Positions 11,938 to 23,650 are shown, numbered from the stretch's first letter. The stretch is DNA of 64,000 nt from Tetracentron sinense (GCA_015143295.1 CM026556.1:23064547-23128546), one strand, 5' to 3'. Notes: generated by a model not told the origin, from the sequence alone. Numbers and translations: made by a program.

Positions 11938-12558
11938 GCCTTGCCCAATTCACGATTGCTTCTATCTTCTTCGGATCTACCGAAATGCCTTCTGCAGACA
12001 CAACGTGGCCTTGGAATGCCACCTCCTCCAACCAAAATTCACACTTGCTTAGCTTGGCATACAGCTTGTGCTCTCTCAGCATTTCTAAAGCAAGACGAAG
12101 GTCACACGTGTGATCTTCCCGTGTCTGGGAATATACCAAGATGTCATCAACAAACATGATCACGCATCGATCAAGGTATGGCCGGAACACTCGGTTCATC
12201 AAATCCATAAAGGCTGCCGGCCCGTTCGTGAGACCAAAAGGCATCACCAAGAACTCGTAGTGTCCATACCGAGTTCGGAAAGCAGTTTTGGGAACATCTT
12301 CAACCTTAATCTTCAATTGGTGGTAACCCGACCGAAGATCAATCTTAGAGAAAAATCTCGCTCCCTTTAACTGATCGAACAAGTCATCAATCCTAGGCCA
12401 TACCTATTCTTTATAGTGACCTTGTTCAACTGTCTATAATCGATGCACAGCCGCATCAAACCATCCCTTTTCTTGACAAACAACATCGGGGCACCCCACG
12501 GTGAGGCACTTGGTTGAATGAAACCAAGGCCTTGCAACTCCTCCAACTGAGTCTTCAA
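11938..12558 (-). pseudogene. Element 1 reverse transcriptase, N-terminal part
   Basis: Minus strand: the fingers region [20 protein letters not shown] and [14 protein letters not shown] (12540-12420), a frameshift near 12400, then [28 protein letters not shown] and the catalytic FVDDILVYS (about 12360-12135). It ends in [17 protein letters not shown] and [10 protein letters not shown], where the solo LTR interrupts it. The sequence continues at 9561 after one copy of the CTTGG duplication. RT copies element RNA into DNA. The catalytic aspartates are present, but the frame is broken. Confidence 0.9.
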
Positions 12559-12567
12559 CTCCTTGAG

Positions 12568-13139
12568 TTAAATCAGGGCCATTCTATACGGAGCCCGAAA
12601 AATGGGAGCTGTGCCTAGCGCAAGCTCGATCAAAAACTCTATCTCCCTATCTAGAGGCAACCCTGGCAATTCCTCTGGAAATACATCCAGAAATTCACTC
12701 ACAACCAGAATAGTCGAAGAGTCCTTTGCCTCGGGGTTTGCTAGGCTCAATGCCGCAAAACGGACAATATCTCTACTTTTCAACCCCCAAAAATGAAATG
12801 GTTTGCCTTCCACTGGCTTGAAGAGTACCATCTTCTCGAAGCGAGCTACATGCCCATGATGTTCTGCTAACCAATCCATTCCCAAGATGACATCGAAGTC
12901 TTGAAATCCGAGGACGATTAGATCAACCGCTAACTCGTGGCTCCCCACTTGAACCACGGTATTTCTCCACACTTTATCTGCCACTACTGTCTTGCTGAGA
13001 GGAGTCGAAATGGCCAACTCTGGTTCCAACTGGCTAGGCTCGGAGGAAAATCCTTGAGAGAAACTCAGCGATACGAATGAATGGGTAGACCCGGTGTCGA
13101 TCAATACTCGAGCCAAACATTCATTGACTAGAAAGGTTC
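12568..13139 (-). pseudogene. Element 1 aspartic protease and RT leader
   Basis: The minus-strand frame contains the retropepsin active site LIDTGSTHSF (about 13113-13084) and ILGMDWLAEHH, the conserved block after the active site in Ty3/gypsy proteases (about 12890). It ends with the RT-leader EFLDVFPEELPGLP and APYRMA. The upstream reading GTFLVNE before CLARVLIDTG shows that coding continues to 13139, where a candidate intron acceptor lies. The protease matures the Gag-Pol polyprotein. Confidence 0.88.
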
Positions 13140-13285
13140 CTAAAATTTTAGCTAGCTAAGTCAATCCACGCATCAACAGCGTATATACAAAGATACATAG
13201 ATATATAATCATATCATATACGTACACAAGGAATAAGGCACAACATGATAATTTATGGAAAAATTAAATAACTCTAAACGAGTAC
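13140..13285 (-). other. Candidate 146-bp intron (or insertion) between gag and protease
   Basis: On the minus strand an AT-rich 146-bp segment starts with GTACTC after ..AAG (13285) and ends with TTTTAG (13140). The flanking coding frames match up exactly across it: ..DALALDDVV, then a TAA, then GTFLVNE. The flanks are GC-richer. The TAA could be a mutated glutamine codon. The GT..AG borders and frame fit suggest an intron; a small insertion is the alternative. Confidence 0.4.
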
Positions 13286-14527
13286 CTTACACTACATCAT
13301 CCAATGCAAGTGCATCGCCCTCTGTCAAGGCAAAGACTCGCCTCTGGTTCGCCTGGCGAGGCGGAGGTGCAGACCGTGCAGGCTGAGATGACGACTGATA
13401 TGATCCCGTTGGGCTTGCTGAGGGCCTAACACCCTGAGACTGGCCTGGTAAATGCCGGGTAGGGTAATCCCTGATCATATGGCCCTGGCGACCGTAATGA
13501 TAACATCCACCCGATGCTCGTCGGCAATCTCCTGTCGGGTGCTTTCGGCCGCATGAAGTGCAGACCTCATATGTGTAAGTCGGAGGGGCCAGAGGTGTAG
13601 TGTATCTCGCCACCTGAGGTGCAACTGGTCATGGAGCTGGAAGAGCCTGAGGTCGCAGTGCCTGAGGCATGTACTACCGTGAAACTGGAGGCGCATAAGA
13701 TGGCCTCATCGGTGGTGCCGGCCACATATACTGATAAGGACCAATCCGGCCCCGCCTCTCCGGAGGTGCTGAACTACTAGATTGGCCTCTCACCAATTCC
13801 CTCTTCTTGGACACGGTCTTTGAATTGGCCTCAACCAACAAGGCCTTGTCTACTACCTCAGGGTAGGTAGCATGTCTGAAAATCGAGACCTTCTCCATGA
13901 TAACATCCTTGAGCCCTTGCTCAAACCTTCTCACCTTCATTACCTCGGTGGCAACCATGTGAGTTGAGAAGCGTGATAGCTCTGAGAATTTGGCCTCATA
14001 TTGTGCCACTGACATAGAGCCCTGCTCAAGGTCGATGAACTCCTTCTCTTTCCTTTCCCGACCGGAAAATACTTTTTATAAAAAGTATCCTTGAACTCTT
14101 CCCAAGTCCAAGGTTGACCTTGCATGGTCAACTCTCGAGTCCTCAAGGCAGACAACCACCAGTGGTGTGCCTCACCCTCTAGCATGAAAGTAGCCCATGC
14201 CACTTTCTCTTCCTCTATCGGTGATAGGACCACATAAATCTTTTCCAACTGGAGGATCCATGCCTCTGCAGCAAGAGGGTCTACACTCCCATGGAATAGT
14301 GGAGGCCTCAATCTCCTGAATGCCTCAACCCCAGCTGTACAATGTCCTGGAGCAGTAGGCGGTGGAGTAGGTGCCGCTGAAGAAGGTATAGTCTGCCGAG
14401 CCGCCAGAATAGTGAGAGTCTCAGCAATAGAGCTTAAGCCCTGAGAGAGGTTCGGCTGCTCAACCTCATCTCGAGAAGAAGATGAAACTCTGGTATGTGG
14501 TCCACGACCCCGTGTGCCCCCTCTCAT
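13286..14527 (-). pseudogene. Element 1 gag
   Basis: The likely start is the ATG at 14527 (MRGGTRGRGPH). The retrotransposon gag domain has FRRLRPPLFHGSVDPLAAEAW, EEKVAWATFMLEGEAHHWW and WEEFKDTFYKKYFP (about 14330-14060). A frameshift near 14060 is followed by VAQYEAKFSELSRF and RRFEQGLKDVI (14010-13890). A proline-rich stretch with two stops comes next, then the knuckle region CYHYGRQGHMIRDYP (about 13480). In that knuckle two of the three cysteines of CX2CX4HX4C have become tyrosine. It ends VFALTEGDALALDDVV. Gag forms the particle and binds RNA; this copy has lost both frame and knuckle. Confidence 0.88.
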
Positions 14528-14865
14528 GACTAAAGTCCTTAGAACAATAGCACCACATGAGCATATCTTGAAACCACAATTTATCACAGTTCCATTTCAC
14601 AATAATTCAAATTCTATTAGTTGTATAATACTAATATACATCGCATCACAATCATCGGTGTATTTATAATATATACCTTGGTGTTCTAGCGCTCCTAAGA
14701 CACGTACTTGGTTGAAACAACCATTTAGACTAAGACTAAAGTTTAGTCTCATACTTGGAACATAACTCGCTTCCGACTTATTTACTTCCTAACCTGTTTC
14801 CCAACATATGCTCTTGTCAAGCTGTGGTACTAGAATCTAAGTGACCCTAAAGACCTAAAGCCTAA

Positions 14866-14877
14866 GCTCGGATACCA
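14866..14877 (-). promoter_or_regulatory. Primer binding site of element 1
   Basis: Minus-strand TGGTATCCGAGC lies a few bases inside the right LTR boundary (14882). It resembles TGGTATCAGAGC, the complement of initiator tRNA-Met used by many plant retrotransposons. Confidence 0.75.
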
Positions 14878-14881
14878 CTTC

Positions 14882-16474
14882 TGTCGCGACCCAAAACCCA
14901 CCCTAGGAGTTAGAGTGAACTTTGGATGACTAATCATGAATTACATGACTTGCTTGACAAACCATCCTACAAAAACCCACAGAGCATATACAAAGAGGAC
15001 ATAAATAGCGGAAACATACTCTAACATAGCACAGCGGAAGACTTAACCAAACCTCTATGTATATACATACATAATCCAAGTTTGATACAAAAGAAATGAA
15101 GACAAAGAAAGTGCGGACATGCCCGCCAAAATACATAAATATAACTCTCAAGCTCACCCACAGCTATCCACTCAGAATCTACTACAACCTAATAGTAACC
15201 CTCGCCCTGAGGTTCCTTTTCGGGTTCCTCGATGTACTCCTCCTTCACCTAAGGGCTCGAAGCACAGATATCAAAAGGAGAAACCGCTCCGCTATCACCT
15301 GCCGACATAAGAAGTATGGCTGAGCATGGAATACTCAACGGGTACTAAATACTAACCAACAGTCATAGCAAATCCATAGCAGTATAGAAACAGGAAGCAG
15401 TTCACATATATAAGGCAGGAACAATTCATATCATCACAAGAAAGTAAAGCAGTTATAGTCAAGCTTGCATTCATAAAAGCCGATAAAATCCTTGAAAACA
15501 TCGTGCACTTGACTTGACTTAAAACTGCCCTTTTTCGTGATTGAAACTTGTCTTATCGTATCATGTCGTGTCATGCTTGTCATGCGTGTCATGTCATGTC
15601 ATACTTGCTTGGAAAAGTAAACTACTTGTGAGGGAAGGGAGACCCTTCTTCCTAAATGTTCATGCTTGCCATGTCATGTCCCATACTTGCTCAAAAAATA
15701 AACTACTTGTGAGGGAAGGGAGACCCTTCTTCCTAGATGCTCTTGCGAGGGAAGGGAAACCCTTCTTTATGCATGATAGTCTTGTTCTTGCCAAACGCGA
15801 GGTAAAACATATCGTAGGATATGTCCCACCTCTAATTCTCGTTCTTGAAAAGCCTCGGTAAATCATGTCATGCATGCCATGCTCGTGGGATCGTGTACAT
15901 ACTTGCATTTGAAATTAAATATGACATTTGGGAATTTCACAATGTATAGCGTATAGCAATTTTAAACCAATGAACATTCATGACATTTTTGGGAAAACAA
16001 GAACTCACACTATCATAATCCCTAACAAGTTACATAAGCAATTTAGCATACGTTTTCTTGATTTACAACTCATTTCATTCACTTTGACATTTCATCAAAC
16101 ATGGGTGTGTTCATTATTTATTAAACCTATATTATGCTTTTCTAGGTGGATTGATATTCAAATCACACATATGCGTTCATTATGGGTACAATGCCCTCCC
16201 CATTTCATTCATCACATCATTCACACGGCATCCATTCGCCCAAGTCCATCCTCACACAACCATCCATTCACTTCCCAATAGGTTCATACTTTTAGGAAAA
16301 CAATAAAAGGAAGGAAAGGAATGGAAGATATGAACTAGGAGGGTAGTAAAAGTACCGACCTTGATAAATGAGGGAAGAAACCCCTTGCAAAAATGTGTGT
16401 GAGATGCTGCCCTAGCTTGGGGAAAGTGCTCCTCACGAGCTTGAACCTTGAGCTTGGAGGAAAACGAGCTTGAG
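14882..16474 (-). repeat. 5' LTR of element 1, truncated
   Basis: It begins TGTCGCGACCC on the plus strand, as the other LTRs of the group do, and follows the left LTR nearly base for base until ..AAACGAGCTTGAG (16474). There it switches into pol of element 2. About 650 bp, including the LTR start TGTAGAACC and the right-hand target duplication, are gone. Confidence 0.88.
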
Positions 16475-18793
16475 ACTCTTCGTGAGCATAGACTGTATGC
16501 GAAGTTGAGTAAATGCAAATTTTGGTTGGAGAAGTGACGTTCCTTGGTCACGTGGTATCAGTCGAGGACATTTCAATGGATCCAGCAAAGATAGAGGCAG
16601 TGATCAGATGGGAGAGACCTAGGAGTGTTACCGAGATACGTAGTTTCCTCGGTTTGGCAGGCTACTATAGGAGATTCGTAGAGAGATTCTCTAGCTTAGC
16701 GGTACCACTTACGTACCTCACAAGGAAAAATGCCAAATTTATGTGGAGTGATAAGTGTGAAAATAGCTTCATAGAGTTGAAGAAGCGGCTCCTATTCTTA
16801 CAGTGTCATCCGGGAGTGGAAGTTTTGTAGTTTATAGTGATGCCTCGCACGTTGGGTTAGGATGTGTTCTGATGTAGCACGAGAAAGACATTGCCTATGC
16901 TTCCCAGTAGTTGAAAGATCACGAAAAGAACTACCCTATGTAACGCGGGAAAGTCATTGCCTATGCTTCCCAGCAATTGAAAGATCATGAAAAGAACTAC
17001 CCTACGCACGAGCTTGCTGCAATAGTGTTTGCATTGAAGATTTGGTTGCACTACCTTTACAAGGAACAGTTTGATGTGTTCACGGATCACAAGAGCTTAA
17101 AATATCTATTTTCCCAAAAGGAGTTAAACATGAGGCAGCAGTAATGGGTGAAGTATATGAAAGACTTTGAGTGTTTCATCCAATACCACTCGGGTAAGGC
17201 AAACGTGGTGGTAAATACTTTAAGCAGGAAGCCTCCTGGACTTGTAGTCCACATGATGGTTCACGAGTGGAAGATGTTAGAGGTCATGTGAACCTCGATA
17301 CCAGTTTCAGCATTCCCAACTTTGGGCCAGTCATGGCTAATCTTACGATCAGGCCTTATATCTAGGTTCTGATCTAAGAGTTACAGGGTTCGGATGTAGA
17401 ACTAATTGCTTACAGAGATAAGACAATTAGCAATGAGAGTGATGAATTCTCTTTGAATGGTCATGGAGCTATCACATTTAAGGGAATGTTATGTGTTCTT
17501 GCAGATGCAGAGTTGAGGAGCGAGATCTTAGATGAAGCTCACCAGTCCAAGTACACTGTGCATCCTGAGGGTACGAAGATGTACCAGAACCTGAAGAGGT
17601 AGTATTGGTGGTAAAAGATGAAGAGGGAAGTCACAGAGTATGTGTCGATGCTTAGTGTGCCAACAGATGAAGACCGAGCATATGAGGCCAGCAGGTCTTT
17701 TGCAATCCTTTTTGACTCCTAAGTAGAAATGGAAGAATATCTCTATGGATTTCATTGTTGGGTTGCCAAGGTCGGTGAAGAACTCCAATGCCATCTGGGT
17801 GGTGGTTGACCGTTTGACGAAGTTCGGCCATTTCTTGCCTTATCAGACTATGTTCAATGCGAACCAGCTTGTTGCACTATACATCAAAGAAATGGTTCGG
17901 TTGCATGGGGTGCCAGTGAGTATTATTTCAGACAAGGGTCCAAGATTCACTTCTAGGTTCTAAAGAATCTTCCAGAGCGCTATAGATTCCCGTTCAGACT
18001 TTAGCACCGCCTTTCATCCTCAGATAGATGGGTAGACCAGGAGAGTGAACCAGATTATAGAGGACATGCTCCGAGCTTGCGTGTTGGACTTCAAAGGCAG
18101 TTGGAAGGATCACTTGCCGCTGGTAGAGTTTCCTACAATAACAGTTATCAAGTGAGCATCCAAATGATACCTTTTGAGGTCATGTATGGGTGAAGTTGCA
18201 GGTCTTCTCTATACTGGGATGAAGTTGAAGAGAGAAAAATATTGGGTCCCGTGTTGATTGAGCAGACCTCCGATAGGGTCAAATCATCAGGGAGAGGTTG
18301 AAGACGGCTCAGTATAGGCAGAAGAGCTATACCGACACCCATAGACGAGATCTTGAGTTTAGTGTTGACGATTTGGTGTTTGTTAAGGTTTCACCGACAA
18401 AGGGTGTTATGAGATTTGGCCAGAGGGGCAAGCTCAACCCGAGGTATGTGGGTCCATTTGAGATCATCACCCGAGTTGGTGAAGTTGCTTATCGGGTTGC
18501 TCTACCCACTCACATGGCAGCGGTTCACAACGTGTTCCATGTGTCCATGCTCTGGAAGTACATCCTCGGATCCTTCCCATGTCATAGACCTAGATACATT
18601 AGAAATCTGTGAGGATCTCACCTTGGTGGAACAACCAGTTTAGATTTTGGACCGTAGAGATCAGGTTTTACGGAATAAGACGATTTCCTTGATTCTTATT
18701 CGACGATAACATCATGCTAGAGAAGAAGCCATGTGGGAGCGCGTAGTCGAAGTAAAAGAAAAGTACCCTCACTTGTTTGTTTAGTTTATCTCA
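16475..18793 (+). pseudogene. Element 2 pol fragment: RT end to chromodomain-like tail
   Basis: Plus strand, starting in mid-RT at [14 protein letters not shown]. The order is [24 protein letters not shown], RNase H with [20 protein letters not shown] and [11 protein letters not shown] (about 16950-17120), YHSGKANVV, the integrase core [10 protein letters not shown] and [17 protein letters not shown] (17745-17850), [14 protein letters not shown] (about 17920), then RQKSYTDTHRRDLEF, PRYVGPFE and NVFHVSMLWKY (18310-18560). It ends WERVVEVKEKYPHLF (about 18780). RNase H, deleted in element 1, is present here. Stops occur near 16890, 17145, 17600, 17962 and 18640, and a local duplication of the 'CCTATGCTTCCCAG..' segment sits at 16890-17000. 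It is inactive and lacks everything upstream of mid-RT. Confidence 0.9.
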
Positions 18794-18828
18794 TGTATTT
18801 TGTGGTTATTCTAATTTCGAGGATGAAA

Positions 18829-18846
18829 TTTCTGTAGGGGGGAATA
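18829..18846 (+). promoter_or_regulatory. Polypurine tract of element 2
   Basis: GTAGGGGGGAATA directly precedes the LTR start TGTAGAGCCCCG. It primes plus-strand synthesis and confirms that the LTR to the right is the 3' LTR. Confidence 0.8.
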
Positions 18847-20983
18847 TGTAGAGCCCCGAAACTCAATTACCTAGTTGGTGAATAGTATCTGTGAATAGTG
18901 ATTTTGGTTAAAAGAAAAGGTCTTCTATGTGTTATGGTATATGAATTATGAATAAAATGAGTTGTAACCAAAAATATATATGTATATGGGTGTTAAGCCA
19001 AGGAAAAAGAGTGGAAGCAGTCTTAGTAAATTAATGGAAGAGTGGAATCACTCTAAGTGTGAAAAATAAGAAAAAAAAAGAGAAATGAGCAAAGGCCAGT
19101 CGACCGCCCCTCAAGGTCGGTCAACCAGCTATCTCGAAAAGGCCCAAAATGGGATAACAGTGAGTTAGGATTCAAGGCTGGTTGACCGCCCCTCAAGGCC
19201 GATCGACCGACTGTATGGTTTGTGGCCCAAAAATGGGCCACAATGTGTTTGTTGGCCTGGATGATCGATCGCCCCTCCAAGATAGTCGAGCAGACCCCAG
19301 TAATTTTGCCCTGTTTGGTGGTTTAAACCATTTCATTAGGGGTATGTTGGTCTTTTGGCCACCCCTTTGCCTATATACATCTAATTTCGTGTGTTAGGGT
19401 TTCATAAACCCTCAAGGCATAGTTTTGAGAGAAATTGAGAGAGTTTAGAGAGGGAGAAAGGGGAGAAGCTAGGGTTTCTCTTGGGTGATCAAGGTGGAGC
19501 TTGAGTTTCCTTCTTCAAGCTTGGATCCTTTCTTAGAGCTTGGATCTCACATTCTCAACCCTTCTCAAGCATTTTCCTTAAATTCTAAAGGCAGGTACCT
19601 TCTACTACTTAGTTTGGTTGTGATACAAATATTGAAAAAGATGAATACATGTATGATTTTGAATAGAAATTGTAACTACACTCTACTAACTAGTTTGTTT
19701 TAATTTCATAAGTAAATATATCTATTCTCTAATCTTACTATGATTCAACCTAGAAATAAGGGTTTTAAAGTGAGGGATTTCTCAAGGTCAATGATAAATC
19801 TATTTTTAGTCAATATCTTTAAAGAAAATATGATGTGGGTATGACGTTAATGAAATAGGTTTAATGGCCAAGATTATTGTGATGTAATGCCATGAATGAA
19901 GATGTTCCATGTTTTTAGAATTTTTCTAAGTATACTATGATGTGAATATGTCTTGCATGAACATGTAGGAAATGTTTAAAGTTTCATAAATATATTGTGA
20001 TGCTCACAAGCAATCCACGCACTCTATGTTTTACATGACCGAGGTTTCTCATAAGCATGATACTTCAAGAATAATAAGAAAGGTTTTCAAAGGAAAATTC
20101 ATAAGAAGAAGCATAAGTTTATAAGCATTGACAAGCCCAAACTTTGAGTTGGTATTTCCAAGATTGGTTACCTCATGCTCACAAGGATTGTGTCTAAGAT
20201 CTTGCATAAGCTCTAAGGATCATAAGTCTCGCAAGGCTTCTAAGAACTCACAAGAAAGGCATAAGTCTAAGATTAGTTTCAAGGCTCATAAGTGCTCACA
20301 AGCTCCACAGATCATGCCTAAGATCGTTTCACGAGTCTCCAAGGATCACAAGGCTCATAAGCTCATAAGGAACTCACAAGAACTCATAAAAACTCACAAG
20401 AACTCATAAGCCTTATACAAGGTGTTTTATTTTCCATGAAAGATAAGATTTGACGAATGGTTTTCTATGATGGGTGTTAAGCATGAATTTATGAATTGTA
20501 TTCTTTTAAATACTAGCATGTGATATTATTGTTATTATAACATTGTTAGCTAGCGATTTGTACACGTTGAGTATTCCATGCTCAGCCGTATATTTTATGT
20601 CGGCAGGTCAGTTCGACATTTGCAATCCCAGTCCGTGGGTCGAGGACAACTACGGTCAATAGGAGCCAACAGAGGCTTAGTCAGAAAATGATAGGAATCT
20701 TGACAGGTGGCCTTATCCTGGATATTATTGAGAGTGGGTGAGGGAGAGATTACATTTGTATTTTGATGAGTGGGCATGCCCACTCTCGATTTGGTTTATT
20801 TATTGTACAAACTTGAAATAAAGTCATATGTATAAAAGAAAATTTTAAGTTTACGCTTCCGCACTATTCTATGTTTCCGCTGTGTTATGCATTGAGTATT
20901 TTTATAGGAAGGTTTGGTATCGGATATGGCACATCACGAGCCAAAGTATTCCTAACTCCTAAGGGATATTTTGGGTCGCTACA
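18847..20983 (+). repeat. 3' LTR of element 2
   Basis: A 2137-bp LTR from TGTAGAGCCCCG to GGGTCGCTACA. A TATA-like CTATATACA at 19371 precedes the likely transcription start. Repeats of TCGACCGCCCCTCAAG lie at 19095-19290, and a CTCATAAG/ACTCACAAG-rich degenerate repeat lies at 20150-20420. Its end is adjacent to TTCTC in the gag of another element, which marks the insertion point. Confidence 0.88.
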
Positions 20984-21527
20984 TTCTCAGGGAAGAATTA
21001 GGCATTCAATTCTCTCTTTAAATATTCCCAATTAGAGTCATTAGTGCAACAATCACTAACCATATCATCATATTTTGTTCACCAACATAATTTGGCATCA
21101 CCCACCAAATACATAGTGGTCATAGTAACTTTGGTCGTTTCCGAGTTGAGCTTAACAGCCCTAAAGTAAGTTCCATATCGAACAAGAAGTTCTTGAGTTC
21201 ACGGGCACAACATAGTTTTGGTTCTGGAACTCAAATCCTGGAAGTTTTACCCATGGTCGGGCTAGCCGACCCCATTGCTCTCATGAGGATGTTCACCTTT
21301 ACTGAAAGGTCACCAAGTTTGGCTTGTAAGGCTTCTACCATAGCCCTAAAGTCCTTGCTAAGCACTTTTGTAGCACTTGCAACGTTGTTTTTCTCCATCT
21401 CCATCTCGATCCCATCAACATGCTCGGCAAGTCGTGCAAGTCTGTCTGCAAGACCGCGGAGTTGTGATGTTTGCGACTCAAGGTCCTCAATCCGCTCTTT
21501 GTTCGTTCGTTTGGGTCTCAGGGGCAT
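20984..21527 (-). pseudogene. Gag N-terminus of a third gypsy element, interrupted by element 2
   Basis: From ATG 21527 on the minus strand the protein starts MPLRPKRTNKERIEDLESQ and has a predicted coiled-coil-like helical region (LRGLADRLARLAEHVDGIEMEME). It then reads through VPEPKP, LKNFLFDMEQYF and TTMYLVGDAKLWW, and DSWEYLKRELNA*FFPEN (to 20984). This is a Ty3/gypsy gag of the type with an N-terminal coiled coil. One in-frame stop replaces a codon before FFPEN, and a frame change occurs near 21235. Element 2 interrupts the gene after FFPEN; the rest is missing. Confidence 0.75.
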
Positions 21528-21550
21528 GTTTCAACTTTCTAAAGGATCAC

Positions 21551-21571
21551 AATGACCGCTCTGATTCCAAC
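21551..21571 (-). promoter_or_regulatory. Primer binding site of the third gypsy element
   Basis: Minus-strand TTGGAATCAGAGCGGTC immediately follows the LTR end ..CCATGACA. It is a TTGG(T/A)ATCAGAGC-type site matching initiator tRNA-Met. Confidence 0.65.
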
Positions 21572-22114
21572 TGTCATGGTCCAATACCATGTTAAGCAAA
21601 GCGACCGTGTAGCACACAGCTACACTTGCGAGTGAGCCAATCACAATACACTCACCCAAGGAATGTTCCCTCAAGTGACAAACACACTAAGTCAGTAAAG
21701 GGTAATGTAAAGTAACCTATAGCAACACTTAAGCAATCCAAGACAACTTGAAGCTCTATTGATTCTTAAGACAACGGGTTATAGACTACAATTATGAGGA
21801 GATTGAGCTTGCTAGGAAATTCACAAGGGACATGTACAAGGACTCACATTGCTCACCTCTCCTCAGGGTAGGAAAATAAACATTTGACCCATTTTCAGAA
21901 GGAAACATTCTCCCTATTGGAGGAGTCATACTAGCTATTTATAACTTTGTCTCAAACTTTTGTATCTAAACTACCCTTGACTACAAATAGTATTTACAAA
22001 CATATCCCGAATACTTTACAAGACTCACATATACACAGTTTACAAAGTCACGGGTCATGGTCATTTGCAGTGCTGGACGAGATTTGCAGTGCACTGGACG
22101 AGATGATCGTGACA
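21572..22114 (-). repeat. 5' LTR of the third gypsy element (outer boundary approximate)
   Basis: On the plus strand it begins TGTCATGGTCC and probably ends ..CGTGACA (22114), so both ends carry TGTCA/TGACA. Sequence from about 22121 rightwards (AAAAAGAGAAGTCAAGCCTC) recurs at about 30530, away from any LTR. That places the LTR edge left of it. LTR size is about 0.54 kb. Confidence 0.55.
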
Positions 22115-23650
22115 CAAGTCTATGAAAAAGAGAAGTCAAGCCTCTTCTTTCCAAGATGCCTCTTCTTTCCAAGATGATACCGACATCTCAATCAAAGCTT
22201 GGACCCTACCTGGACAATGTCTTGCCTTTGTAGTCCAACTATTAATTGAGTTAGGCCCCGGTTGACATTGACATTGACATAGACCTAGATCCGACGCATT
22301 TACCCACATACTTTTCTTTTTCTTTTTTCTTTTTTTACTATTTTTGAGTTAATTACATATTGACCAATGCTAAGTCCACTTTGCTCCCCTTCCAGGACCT
22401 AATTCCGTTAAAGTATGGACAAAGAGAGGCCAGACCCTACTTCCCTTATCTATCGCTAGTGATTTAAATTGAAATACCAACAAAAAAAATAGTGGTTAAG
22501 ATCCACTAGATCTTAGGGTTCAGCAAACTAGCCCTGGTTCTTAGAGAAAAAAAATTAACCCTAGGGTTGAAAATTTTAACCTTAGGGTTCATTTAAAGAA
22601 AAAAAAAACCAATGTTACATTGTTGAGAATCTTAACAAAGATTCATAGGTGTTAAAAGGGACATGTGTTGACCCGTAGGTGGGATTAAACTCAAGGTCGC
22701 GATTGGCTACCTAAATGATACGGGTCCCGTTGTCTTTCATCTTGGGCAATGAATTTTCTCTGCCAGATGCCCCAATATTATACTCGGGCATTGCTCTTTG
22801 CATGGTACTGTGGTGCGCACCAGAGTATCCCTCTGATGAGCAACATATCAATGGACAAAAAAAGGCCACCTCATCATAAGTCATTTTTTTTTCCCACCTA
22901 ATTTTTGACTTCTCCCCATTCAATTTTTTTTTTATCCTTTATTCTTATTTTTTTTGTCCATTGACCTGTTGCTCACCAGAGGGATACTCTGGTGAGCACC
23001 AAAGTTAACCCTTTGCCCCTTGCATGATGCGTGAGAGGGCATTTGACTGTAACGGTGGGTGATAGCATGCATGTGCATGTAGTGTTGGGCGGTACATGCA
23101 CACCTCCAAGCTCGCCATGTGACATATTTGATACTCACTAAATGTAGTTAAGATTTACTCATCCCTAGAGTTAAATAATAAAACCTTGATTTTTAGAAAT
23201 TTTTTTAAAAAGAAAGTTAAGCACATGAGTGAATGAATCATAAGCAAGGTTAATTTTAAAAAAAATTTAAACCTCCTTTGGTGTGAGTTCTCTGTTTCTA
23301 GTAGGTTTGTACTTAGAGGTTCGAAGGGGGTTTATCTTGAGAGGCAATGACTTTATCTTGAGTTTCAGAACAGAGCTGCTGCAGAAGATGGGGGTTTTGA
23401 GTTAATCTCTATCTATGGAGAAGGAAACAAATGAGAAACAATTCTGAAATTACAAAATTAAGACATGCATGTATATTTGGGAAAAGTGCAGAAATCTAAC
23501 GTTATTGTGTGGAAGGGTCCCACATATGCATTTTCATTATAAAGAGAGGGAAATACATACAAATCAGGAAATAAAAAACGAAAAGACGAAAAGAAAAATC
23601 ATAAAAGCAGCATACGTACGTTTCCTTCACAGATTAATAGAGTTTACATC
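22115..23650. other. Intergenic DNA 3' of the kinase gene, with MITEs
   Basis: No gene is visible. 22121-22330 is homologous to 30530-30660 and 31242-31330. A degenerate foldback element of the GGTTAAGATTCACT family spans about 22490-22690, and a second MITE family member lies at 22786-23019. The rest is AT-rich with a T-rich tract at 22316-22340. Confidence 0.6.
22786..23019. mobile_element. Foldback MITE, GGGCAAAAGGTTTACT family
   Basis: The right end reads GAGCACCAAAGTTAACC then CTTTGCCCC, the complement of the inverted end seen at 27089-27104. The two arms pair: CACCAGAGTATCCCTCTGATGAG on the left and TTGCTCACCAGAGGGATAC on the right, with GTCCATTGA/TCAATGGAC inside. The left tip is degenerate. 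It has no coding capacity. Confidence 0.7.

Larger units (their letters stand above)
7616..14881 (-). mobile_element. Tekay-type (Del) Ty3/gypsy chromovirus, internal region of element 1
   Basis: On the minus strand the order is PBS, gag, protease, RT, RNase H remnant, integrase, chromodomain-like end, PPT. This is the standard Ty3/gypsy order. The last integrase part (RNKTIPLVLVQ and surroundings) fits the chromodomain region of Tekay/Del elements. A solo LTR (9567-11932) interrupts the RT. Multiple frameshifts and stops and a deletion in RNase H make the element non-autonomous. Confidence 0.85.
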
